Part shown: positions 8,424-16,265 of the stretch, one piece after another
Position numbering within the stretch: position 1 is the first letter of the stretch
How the letters are laid out: each line of letters opens with the position of its first letter
Position numbers and translations under genes: made by a program
Assembly: GCA_963703655.1 (NCBI GenBank)
Contig: CAVPFA010000003.1
Span: forward strand, 62,001 to 126,000
Direction: 5' to 3'
DNA length: 64,000 nucleotides
From: CAVPFA01 sp963703655
Lineage (GTDB): Bacteria > Actinomycetota > Acidimicrobiia > Acidimicrobiales > Bog-793
The notes under the pieces: generated by a model
The model's input: only the letters and a program-made list of their open reading frames with translations
Database searches by the model: none
What the model was told of the DNA's origin: nothing

Positions 8424-9811
8424 TCGCCACGCCGAGGACCTTTCGCACGATCATCGAGCCGTTCCGGATCCACGCCGTGGAGCCGCTCCGGATGACCACG
8501 CCCGATGAGCGCGCCGCCGCAATCCGCGGGGCCGGCTACAACCTTTTCAACCTCCCGGCGCGCGACGTCCTGATCGACCTCTTGACCGACTCCGGCACCG
8601 GCGCGATGAGCCGCGACCAGTGGGCGGCGATCCAGCACGGCGACGAGTCGTACGCCGGCTCGCCGTCGTGGGCGATCTTTCGCGACGCCGTCACCGAGCT
8701 GTTCCCGTTTCGCCACGTGATCCCGACCCACCAGGGCCGAGCTGCCGAGAGGATCCTCTTCTCGGTGCTCGGCGGCCCCGGCCAGGTCATACCGAACAAC
8801 ACGCATTTCGACACGACGCGCGCCAACATCGAGTTCACCGGTGCCGAGGCGGTCGACCTCGTCATCGCCGAAGGACTCGATCCGGCCAGCACCCATCGGT
8901 TCAAGGGCAACGTCGACGTGGCCGCGCTCGACCGCCTCATCAGGACGCGGGGGCCCGAGCGCGTGCCGCTCGTTATGGTGACCGTGACCAACAACTCGGG
9001 AGGTGGTCAGCCGGTCAGCCTCGCGAACCTGCGCGAAGTGCGCGCCGTCTGCGACCGCTACGGCCTGCCGCTGTTCCTCGACGCCTGCCGCTTCGCCGAG
9101 AACGCGTGGTTCATCCGGGAGCGCGAGGACGCCCAGGCGGGACGTGAGGTCGCTGACATCGTGCGGGAGATGGCCTCGCTCGCGGACGGGATGACGATGA
9201 GCGCGAAGAAGGATCCTCTCGCGAACATCGGCGGCTGGCTGGCGTGCAACGACGACTCGCTCGCCGAGTCGTGCCGCAACCTGCTGATCCTGACCGAGGG
9301 CTTCCCGACCTACGGAGGCCTCGCCGGCCGGGACCTCGAGGCGATCGCGCAGGGGATACGGGAGGCGGTTTCCCACGACTACCTGCGCTACCGCATCCGC
9401 TCGACCGCGTACCTCGGCGAAGCCCTGCAGCGCAGCGGAGTGCCGGTCGTCCTGCCGATCGGGGGGCACGCGGTCTACCTCGACGCTCGTGGCCTGCTCC
9501 CCCACATCCCTCCGCTCCAGTACCCCGGACAGTCGCTGGCGGTGGCTCTGTACGAGACCGGCGGCATCCGCGGCTGCGAGATCGGGACGGTGATGTTCGG
9601 GCGCCAGCCCGACGGCGCCGAGCAGCCGGCGGCGATGGACCTCGTCCGGCTGGCGGTCCCGAGGCGGACCTACACCCAGAGCCACATCGACTACGTGATC
9701 GAGGTGTGCCAGGCGGTCGCCGAGGATGCTCCCGGACTGCGTGGCTACCGGATCGTCGAGCAGGCGCCGCAACTGCGCCACTTCACCGCCCGCTTCGCGC
9801 CGATCGCCTGA
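8420..9811 (+). CDS. tnaA: tryptophanase (L-tryptophan indole-lyase)
   Basis: A PLP-dependent beta-eliminating lyase of 463 residues, close to the 470 of the family. The GTG start at 8420 gives the family N-terminus (IIEPFRIHAVEPLRMTT, AGYNLFNL). PLP lysine is the second K of MSAKKDPL (about residue 264). Two sites separate tryptophanase from tyrosine phenol-lyase. The first is FDTT, with Asp at about 131, where phenol-lyases have Thr. The second is CEIG, with Ile at about 388, where phenol-lyases have Arg in MERG. Both match tryptophanase. It converts L-tryptophan to indole, pyruvate and ammonia. It is coupled to LysR by a GTGA overlap and probably works with the divergent MFS transporter. 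The C-terminal RHFTARF is typical. Confidence 0.88.
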   Translation: MIATPRTFRTIIEPFRIHAVEPLRMTTPDERAAAIRGAGYNLFNLPARDVLIDLLTDSGTGAMSRDQWAAIQHGDESYAGSPSWAIFRDAVTELFPFRHVIPTHQGRAAERILFSVLGGPGQVIPNNTHFDTTRANIEFTGAEAVDLVIAEGLDPASTHRFKGNVDVAALDRLIRTRGPERVPLVMVTVTNNSGGGQPVSLANLREVRAVCDRYGLPLFLDACRFAENAWFIREREDAQAGREVADIVREMASLADGMTMSAKKDPLANIGGWLACNDDSLAESCRNLLILTEGFPTYGGLAGRDLEAIAQGIREAVSHDYLRYRIRSTAYLGEALQRSGVPVVLPIGGHAVYLDARGLLPHIPPLQYPGQSLAVALYETGGIRGCEIGTVMFGRQPDGAEQPAAMDLVRLAVPRRTYTQSHIDYVIEVCQAVAEDAPGLRGYRIVEQAPQLRHFTARFAPIA

Positions 9812-10007
9812 GCCGGGCTGGCGCGCGCGACGGGCCCGGCACCCGCCCGAGACCGATGGCCCCGTTCGGCGCGCGAGAATGGAGCCGGCTCGGGACGCCA
9901 AACCTTCACATCCTGGGGCCGGAGACAGCCACTTGGCGTCCCCGGGCCTCCGGTCACCGAGGGTCGTCCCGGGCTCCCCCGGACCTGACCAGAAACGGAG
10001 ACCTGCG

Positions 10008-10517
10008 ATGCCCACGAACCCCGCCCGCTTGCTCGGGCGCCCGATCCCGATGCTCGTCCTCGCGGCGGCAGTAGCCATCGGAACGTTCTCCGGGGTCGCC
10101 TACGCGGCCACACGTAGCTCCGCAAGGCCGGTGGCGGCAGACCTCGCATCCACCGCCACGGCCAGGACCTCGTCCGCGACCGCCAGGCCCGTATTCCATC
10201 CGCTCAAGCTCATGAACGGCTGGCAGGCGGCGCCGGCGTCCTGGGACACGGGTATCCCGAGGTACGCCGTGTCGGCCGAGGGCGTCGTGTACCTCGCCGG
10301 CGGGCTCGTCGGCGGCAGGGCGGGCGTGCCGGCCTTCCGGCTGCCGGCAGGCGCACGGCCGGGCTACTACGACTGCTTCGCGATCTTCTCCAGCACCCAG
10401 CCGAGCGGGAACATGGGCGCACTCCACATCTACGCGAGCGGTCTCGCCTATCTGGACGGGGGTCAGGTGACGAACTTCAGCTCGCTCTCGGGGGTGAGCT
10501 TCGTCGTGGGGTACTAA
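10008..10517 (+). CDS. secreted hypothetical protein
   Basis: A 169-residue protein with a signal peptide: positively charged start, hydrophobic PMLVLAAAVAIGTFSGVAYA, probable cleavage after AYA (about residue 33). A Thr/Ser/Ala-rich linker follows and then a domain of about 110 residues with NGWQAAPASWDTGIPRYAVS, GVVYLAGGL and YYDCFAIFSS. It resembles small extracellular beta-rich domains but I do not recognise the family. ATG at 10008 has GGAG about 8 nt upstream. The 196-bp gap before it shows nothing else I can support. Convergent with the glycosylase gene at 10543. Confidence 0.7.
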   Translation: MPTNPARLLGRPIPMLVLAAAVAIGTFSGVAYAATRSSARPVAADLASTATARTSSATARPVFHPLKLMNGWQAAPASWDTGIPRYAVSAEGVVYLAGGLVGGRAGVPAFRLPAGARPGYYDCFAIFSSTQPSGNMGALHIYASGLAYLDGGQVTNFSSLSGVSFVVGY

Positions 10518-10519
10518 TC

Positions 10520-10536
10520 GCCCTGCGCACCAGGGC
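10520..10536. terminator. hairpin between convergent genes
   Basis: GCCCTG-cgcac-CAGGGC forms a 6-bp stem with a 5-nt loop in the 25-bp space between the secreted-protein stop and the convergent glycosylase stop. Its position fits a bidirectional terminator, though there is no T-run. Confidence 0.4.
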
Positions 10537-10542
10537 AGCGGC

Positions 10543-11163
10543 TCAGCGCGTGGGCCGGGCGAGCTCGTCCCATCGGAAGCAACTGGTGACGTGGTCCATG
10601 ACGATGCCCGCCGCCTGGAGGTACGAGTAGCAGACGACCGGCCCGAGAAACGTGAATCCGCGCCGCTTCAGATCCGCGCTCACCTCCTTCGACAGCGCCG
10701 TCTCGGCCGGGAGCTGCGCGAAATCGCCCCAGTGGTTGACCACCGGAGCGCCACCGACGAAGCCCCAGATGTAGCTGTCGAATGCGCCGAGCTCACGCCG
10801 GACATCGAGAAGCGCACGGGCGTTGGAGACCGCGCTCTCGACCTTGCGGCGGTTGCGGATGATGCCCGGGTCGGCGAGAAGGCGGTCGATGTCGCCGGGA
10901 CCGAACCGCGCGACAGCCTCCGGGTCGAAGTCGCTAAAGGCGCGGCGATATCCGTCGCGGCGCTTCAGGATCGTGATCCAGCTCAATCCGGCTTGGGCCG
11001 ACTCGAGTACCAGGAGCTCGAAATGCCGCTGGTCGTCGTGAACCGGCACGCCCCACTCGTCGTCGTGGTAGGGCTGGAGGAAGGGCCCGTTCGCCCAGTT
11101 GCAACGCGTGACCTGCGGAGAGCTTCCGCCTCCCGACTGCGGTCGGGGCGAGGTGGTGGTCAT
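10543..11163 (-). CDS. tag: DNA-3-methyladenine glycosylase I
   Basis: This 206-residue enzyme removes 3-methyladenine from DNA in base-excision repair. It has the family N-terminus RCNWANGPFLQPYHDDEWGV, the LESAQAGLSWITILKRRDGYR segment with the catalytic-region Glu, and the C-terminal MDHVTSCFRW. The four zinc ligands known from E. coli Tag are matched: Cys in RCNW, His in YHDDEW, and His and Cys in DHVTSC. Its ATG overlaps the stop of the flavoprotein gene (ATGA), making it the last gene of a coupled run that begins with the stress phosphatase at 16140. Control of a repair enzyme by that stress operon is plausible. Confidence 0.93.
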   Translation of the reverse strand: MTTTSPRPQSGGGSSPQVTRCNWANGPFLQPYHDDEWGVPVHDDQRHFELLVLESAQAGLSWITILKRRDGYRRAFSDFDPEAVARFGPGDIDRLLADPGIIRNRRKVESAVSNARALLDVRRELGAFDSYIWGFVGGAPVVNHWGDFAQLPAETALSKEVSADLKRRGFTFLGPVVCYSYLQAAGIVMDHVTSCFRWDELARPTR

Positions 11164-12641
11164 CGTGCGCACGCGCCTGCCGGCAGATGCGCCGGCCCGA
11201 TGTCGGGCTCTGATCGGACCCCGAACTCGTCCCGGAGCACGCTGAGCGCCGCGAGCTCGCCGCAGCGCCCGTGCACGCCGGGACCCGGAGGCGTCGACGA
11301 GGAGCACAGGTAGTGCCCTCGGATCGGAGTGCGGTAGGGGTTCCAGGCGAGCACGGGCCTGGCGATCGTCTGACGCAGGTTCTGCGTCCCGGCGCTGATG
11401 TCGCCCCCGACGTAGTTCGGGTTCTGCGCCTGCTCCTCGGCCGCCGTGCGGGTCGAGGCGCCGAGCACGAGGTCGCGAAATCCAGGCGCGAAGCGCTCGA
11501 GCTGAGCCGCCATCGAGTCGGCGACGTCGCGCGTGGAGCCTGCGGGCACGTGGCAGTAGGTCCAGAGCGTGTGCCGGCCGGCCGGCGCCCGCGACGGGTC
11601 GACGACACCCGGCTGCACGGCGAGCACGTAAGGGGACTCCGCGTGCCGCCCGGCCGCGACTTCCGCCTCGGCGTAGGCGATTTCCTCGAAGCTGCCGCCG
11701 AGGTGCAAGGTTCCGGCGCGCCGGCACAGCTCGGCGGCCCAAGGCACCGGCCCGGAAAGGGCCCAGTCGACCTTGCACACGCCCGGGCCGTAGCGAAAGC
11801 GGGCGAGCTGGCGCCGGTATCGCGACGGCAGCCTGTCGCCGGCGATCTCGATGAGCGCTCGCGGCGTCACGTCGAGCAACACCGCGCGAGCTGGCGGCAA
11901 TTCCGCCAGCGACCTCACCTTGACCCCCGTGCGGAGCTCGCCTCCCGCCGCTTCGATGGCAGCGATCATCGCATCGATGATCCTGGCACTTCCTCCTTCG
12001 ACGACGGGCCACCCGACCCCATGGGCGAGCGTCGCGAGCAGCAGGCCGAAGCCGCCCGTCAAAGGCTGGTCTAAAGGCAGGATGGCGTGAGCCGAGACGC
12101 CGGCGATTATGGCGCGCCCGTGGGCGGTCGAGAAGCGATCGGCGATCGCAGACGCGGAGCGGACCCCGCGGAACGCGAAGCTGGCCGCGGCGAATGGGTC
12201 GCGCGGGACCGCTCGCATCGAAGACAGCACCGCGTCGACGATCTTCCCCTGGCGCCGCACGAGGGGGCCGAAGAGCCGGCGATAAACCTGGGCGTCGGGC
12301 CCGAGCTCCAGTGAGGTCGCGGCAACGGAGCGCCACGCCGCGACCGCCCGGTCGCCGCCGAGCGGGTGGGCGAACGCCAGCTCCGGCTGCAGGAGCCGCA
12401 CGCCTCGGGCGGCCAGATCGAAGCGACGGAAGAAGGGCGAGGCGACGGCCAGCGGGTGGGCGGCCGAACAGACGTCGTGCAGAAAGCCGGGAAGAGTCAG
12501 CTCCTCGGTGCGGCAGCCCCCGCCCGCGCTCGGCGCGCATTCGTAGACGACAACTCGTAACCCGGCCGCTGCAAGGACGACGGCCGCCGCGAGCCCGTTC
12601 GGCCCCGAGCCCACTACGAGCGCGTCGGCCTCCTCCGTCAT
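11160..12641 (-). CDS. phytoene-desaturase-like NAD(P)/FAD oxidoreductase
   Basis: A 493-residue flavoprotein with an N-terminal dinucleotide fold (ADALVVGSGPNGLAAAVVLA, then VVVYECAPSAGGGCRTEE). This is the carotenoid-desaturase/retinol-saturase-like amine-oxidase superfamily pattern, and the C-terminal half has ATRTAAEEQAQNPNYVGGDI and HLCSSSTPPGPGVHG, typical of the phytoene desaturase-related group in actinobacteria. Substrate is unknown; no other carotenoid genes are nearby, so a role in carotenoid synthesis is not supported. ATG at 12641 overlaps the stop of the preceding gene, and its own stop overlaps tag. Confidence 0.82.
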   Translation of the reverse strand: MTEEADALVVGSGPNGLAAAVVLAAAGLRVVVYECAPSAGGGCRTEELTLPGFLHDVCSAAHPLAVASPFFRRFDLAARGVRLLQPELAFAHPLGGDRAVAAWRSVAATSLELGPDAQVYRRLFGPLVRRQGKIVDAVLSSMRAVPRDPFAAASFAFRGVRSASAIADRFSTAHGRAIIAGVSAHAILPLDQPLTGGFGLLLATLAHGVGWPVVEGGSARIIDAMIAAIEAAGGELRTGVKVRSLAELPPARAVLLDVTPRALIEIAGDRLPSRYRRQLARFRYGPGVCKVDWALSGPVPWAAELCRRAGTLHLGGSFEEIAYAEAEVAAGRHAESPYVLAVQPGVVDPSRAPAGRHTLWTYCHVPAGSTRDVADSMAAQLERFAPGFRDLVLGASTRTAAEEQAQNPNYVGGDISAGTQNLRQTIARPVLAWNPYRTPIRGHYLCSSSTPPGPGVHGRCGELAALSVLRDEFGVRSEPDIGPAHLPAGACAR

Positions 12642-13432
12642 GCGTCCGATGAGCGGTCGGCCTTCTTCGAGCCGGGCCGCAGGGGCCCGGCAACGCTCTG
12701 CCCGACGCTGCGCACCGCCGAGTTGTACCAAACGTTGCGCCATTTCGACCATTGCCGCTTCCCGTCGACGCAGACGACCGACTGCTCCACCACCGGCTCT
12801 TCGAGCCCGAGATGACGCCCGAGCGCCGTCAGCGTCAGCCGCCAGAACTGAGCCTCCTTGCGGTGACCCCCGAGCGCGAGCGCCGTCTCGTAGATCGGGT
12901 CGCTCGCTCTGAGCAGCATCTGTGCCTCGACCCTCGTGCCGTCAGGTGCGTTGTCGGCCGAGAAGGTGATCCACCCACCGAACATGTGACCCTGCGGAGT
13001 CATGAAGGTGAAGGAGCGCTCGTCCACATAGAGCACCAGCACCCCGGTCGAGAGCTTGGTTCCGCCGACGGAGAGATCTAACAAGGCCACTTCGCCCGGA
13101 CTGATCCCGGTCAGGCTCGCCGCGAACCGATTCCCCGGCGGCCAGAACTCCGGAAAGTGCGCCCGCCACTCGGAGATCGCCTGCTCGGGCGTCACCGACA
13201 GGCCAGAGATGCTGAAGGTCTTCTGCCACATCTTGCCGAATCCCTGCACCGGGCCGGCGAGACGTCGCCCGGAGACGTTCGTCCCACGGACGCCGGCGCG
13301 CTTTTCGACCTCCAACCGCTCCACCTTGCCCGCCCAGTTGGCCGCATCGCTGCGATGCGGCGCCCGCTCACCTGCCTCCGGGCTCGAGGTGACCTCCGGC
13401 TCCGGCGCAGCCGGGTCGGGTGCGCCCGTCAT
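12638..13432 (-). CDS. conserved protein of unknown function in stress operon
   Basis: A 264-residue soluble protein with an acidic N-terminal tail and a core with MWQKTFSISGLSVTPEQAIS, WRAHFPEFWPPGNRF, GEVALLDL, VLVLYVDERSFTFMTPQGHM and GGWITFSA. The alternation of GE-x-LLDL, a strand-rich middle and GHMFGGWITFSA brings DUF1990/SRPBCC-like proteins to mind, but I cannot assign it. It overlaps STAS gene 13429 upstream and the flavoprotein gene downstream by ATGA contacts, so it belongs to the same message. Function not assigned. Confidence 0.65.
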   Translation of the reverse strand: MTGAPDPAAPEPEVTSSPEAGERAPHRSDAANWAGKVERLEVEKRAGVRGTNVSGRRLAGPVQGFGKMWQKTFSISGLSVTPEQAISEWRAHFPEFWPPGNRFAASLTGISPGEVALLDLSVGGTKLSTGVLVLYVDERSFTFMTPQGHMFGGWITFSADNAPDGTRVEAQMLLRASDPIYETALALGGHRKEAQFWRLTLTALGRHLGLEEPVVEQSVVCVDGKRQWSKWRNVWYNSAVRSVGQSVAGPLRPGSKKADRSSDA

Positions 13433-13797
13433 CGCTGCACCCCCGACGGATCCGTGCCCAGGGCCGAGTCCTCGTCGGCGTGGATCGAGATGGCCTCGTC
13501 CAGCCGCGTCAGTTCGAAGATCTGCCGATAATGGTCGGACAGGCCGTAGGCGCTCAGCTCCTGGCGCTGCCGGTTCGCACGGACGAGCAGCGTCACCAGC
13601 ATTCCTATGCCGCCACTGTTCATGTACTCGAGCCCGGAAAAGTTGAGCACCAGGCGTCGGGTGTCCGGACCACTTGCCGTCTCGTACGCGGACATCATGA
13701 CGGGCTCGCACGCGGCGGTGACCTCACCCGTGATGTCGATCACGGCCACCTCCGCACCCGGGTATCGCACTTCCATCCCGACAACTGGAGCGTCCAT
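13429..13797 (-). CDS. STAS-domain anti-sigma factor antagonist
   Basis: A 122-residue single STAS domain. It has VAVIDITGEVTAA, RRLVLNFSGLEYMNSGGIGM and LVTLLVRANRQRQ. The serine of YMNSGGIG is at the position that anti-sigma kinases phosphorylate in SpoIIAA/RsbV proteins. The end, SDHYRQIFELTRLDEAISIH, is typical. A strong AAAGGGGGA ribosome site precedes ATG 13797. It follows a second STAS gene and the SpoIIE-type phosphatase gene, so it is likely a substrate of that phosphatase in a partner-switching system. Confidence 0.88.
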   Translation of the reverse strand: MDAPVVGMEVRYPGAEVAVIDITGEVTAACEPVMMSAYETASGPDTRRLVLNFSGLEYMNSGGIGMLVTLLVRANRQRQELSAYGLSDHYRQIFELTRLDEAISIHADEDSALGTDPSGVQR

Positions 13798-13932
13798 CGG
13801 AATTCCCCCTTTCTCGTTGTTTGCTGCTTCGTCTCTTTGTTGTTGCTCGGTTTGCGGCGCTCGAGGCGGGCCGGCCCACCGCCTGTCACGCCGGGCCGAG
13901 CCGTCGAGTCACCTTTCGACTCGACCCGCTCG

Positions 13933-14287
13933 TCATTGCGCCGGCGCTGCCGGGCCGACCGCCGCGGCGAGGTCGGCGTAGAGCTCGATGAAGTCGGACA
14001 GGCGCGTGGATCTCGAAGATCTCCCGGTAGTGGTCCGACAGGCCGACGGCCGCCACGCTCCGGCCCTCCGAGCGGGCCCTCGCCAGCACGCTGACGATCA
14101 GCGCTATGCCGCTCGAGTTGATGTACTCCGTCGAGTGGAAGTCGAGGATCACACGCCGCGGGTCGGAGGCGATCGCCTGTTCGTAGGCCGTGCTTACGGC
14201 CGACTCGGCCTCCCGGTCGATGTCGCCGGTCACAGCGAGAACTGCCGTCCCTGAGACTTCCCGAACTTCGATCTCACAGCTGTCCAT
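13933..14287 (-). CDS. second STAS anti-sigma antagonist, frameshifted near its end
   Basis: The reading frame from 14287 gives VLAVTGDIDREAES, RVILDFHSTEYINSSGIAL and SDHYREIFEI, a STAS domain close to the neighbour at 13429, with the phosphorylatable Ser in YINSSGIA. After FEI the frame is lost. Removing one base from the GG at 14008-14009 restores TRLSDFIELYADLAA, matching the paralogue's TRLDEAISIHAD, and brings a stop at 13933. I therefore annotate to 13933. The uncorrected frame runs on to 13886. The AAGGAAGGGG ribosome site before ATG 14287 is strong; the gene overlaps the phosphatase gene by 14 bp. Confidence 0.8.
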
Positions 14288-16140
14288 CGTGATCCCCTTC
14301 CTTGTCCGCCGGGCCGCCGGGGCGCACCGTAAGGCTGACGGTGTGGCGTCGGCCCTCGATCGTGACGTGCATAGCGTCGACCATCTGCTCGATCAGGAAG
14401 AGCCCCCAGCCCCGGGGCCGCTGGCGGCCCGCGAGCTTCTCGACGAGATCCGGTGTCTCGGCTTGGTCTTCGACGCTGTCGTGCTCGCCGCCCTGGTCTG
14501 TGACCGTCACAACGATGCCGTCGGAGGACCGCAGCACGCGGACCTCGACAGGAACCTCGCTCCGGCTCTCGTTGCCGTGTTCGATGGCGTTCATCGTCGC
14601 CTCGGCAACCGCAGTCTTCAGACGCTCGATCTGATCCGATGTGAGCCCCGAGTCTGCGACCACGCCGGCGACACGCTTGAGGGCGATGCGCTCATTGCCC
14701 GACTCGCTCGGAACCTCGAACTCGTCGAGAACCTGCTCGACTGCCGCGTTCTCGGCGGGCGCGGCCTGGGCCGCCTTGGCCTGGACACCGACGAACGGAT
14801 CGCCCTCGTCCGTGCGGCCGAGCCGGTGCGTGCATTCGAGCACGACGAGGGTGATGTCGTCCTCTTGCTCGTGGTTGGGCCCGCTGAAACGGTCGAGCTC
14901 GGTCAGGCAGAGATCGATGATCGCCTGGCCGTCGCCGTCCCGGCCGGCAAGCTCGGCCACTCGTGGGAAGCCGAACATGTTCCTCGAGGGGTCGTGCGCC
15001 TCGGCCAGCCCGTCGGAATGCAGCAGCAGCCTTTCGCCCGGACGGAGCATTGTCGACCGCTCCTCGTAGACCATGTCCGGCATGAGCCCGAGAGGCATGC
15101 CCGTGGCCCGCAGCTCGACTACGCCCTCGGCGGTGCGGAGATAGGGCACGTCGTGACCTGCATTCGCGTACTCGAGCTTCCCGGTCGGAGGATCGAGGAC
15201 GAGGGCCATGCAAGTCACGAACATCCGCGCCGGGATGTCACCGCAGAGGAGGTTGTTCACCTGGGCGAGGGTGTCGCCGGGCGAGAGAAGCCTGGGCGCC
15301 GCCGACCGCAGCAAAGCGTGGGTGCTCGCCATGACGAGTGCAGCCGGCACGCCCTTGTCGGTGACGTCGCCGACGACCAACATCACACGACCGTCGGGCA
15401 ATTCGATGAAGTCGTAGAAGTCGCCACCGACCCGCCGTGCCGGACGGTAAAAGGCCGTGACGTCGAAGCCGGGCAGATCTGGCAGCGACTTAGGCAGGAA
15501 CTGTTGCTGGATGAGCTGGGCAACAACCAGCTCCTGCTCCATGCGCTCCCTCAGCCGCGTCTTCCTCCTCCTGTTCTTGCACGAGCTGGCCCACCCGCAT
15601 CGCCGGAGCCGCGTGGCTTGCGAGCTGGTCAAGAAGCTGACGGTCGTCGGTAGAGTAACCGCGCTCGGACAGCCTCTGGCCGAGCGCGAGCAGCCCGATC
15701 AGCTCACCCGAGGCGACCAGAGGCACCGCCATCGCGACACCGGCAGTGCGCATTTCCTCGAGCGTGGGCGAGTCGAGCTCCAGCCCCGTGAGGTCGACCG
15801 CGCCCGTTGCGCCCTGGAAGTATGCAAGGAGCGGATCGTTCGGACCGACTTCGAACTCCTGGGTCGGTGTCGCGGGCCTGGCGGCGACCTCGGTGGCCAG
15901 CTGGACAACCCTGCTCCGGCGCAGCCAGGAATCGCGACGACGCGCTTCGGAGCGCTTCGACGTCGAAACTGCCGGTGCGGACTCGTCAGCCGCCCCGAAC
16001 GGCGGATCCGCCCCTCCCGCAGCCCCGACCTGCGGGTCCGCAGTGCCGTCCGCCGGGTTCACCGCTCCGTCCGCCGGGTCCGCAGTGCCGTCCGCCGGGT
16101 CCGCAGGGTCCGCCGAGTGGCCTTGCGTGACGCTCGCCAT
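14274..16140 (-). CDS. GAF-SpoIIE-HATPase stress phosphatase/kinase, one frameshift
   Basis: An RsbU-like switch protein. From ATG 16140 (AAGGAGG 5 nt upstream) come an Asp/Pro/Ala-rich repeat tail and a GAF domain (ending SHAAPAMRVGQLVQEQ). A net +1 break near 15565-15575 passes to the frame with TRLRERMEQELVVAQLIQQQ and the SpoIIE/PP2C core (GGDFYDFIEL, VVGDVTDKGVPAAL, LLLHSDGLAEA, EQEDDITLVVL). A C-terminal HATPase_c follows (AEATMNAIEHGNES with Asn, VTDQGGEHD, GWGLFLIEQMVD). Such proteins dephosphorylate STAS antagonists and, through the ATPase, may also act as anti-sigma kinase. The two downstream STAS genes are the probable partners. The repeat tail is encoded by tandem CCGTCCGCCGGGT-like units. 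Confidence 0.85.
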
Positions 16141-16265
16141 CTCGCCTCCTTGTCCTCGTCGGGTGCCCATGACCTGCCGTCAACCTACGCCACAGCCGTT
16201 CCGAAAGCGTTACGGTTCGGGCCAGTGCGAACTGAAATCTCACAAATCGGCGTTACGGGCCGTCG

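Noticed and set aside
14190..15653. Long plus-strand open frame opposite the SpoIIE gene
   Set aside because: Low-complexity Arg/Val/Asp shadow with no domain; the minus strand carries clear SpoIIE and ATPase motifs.
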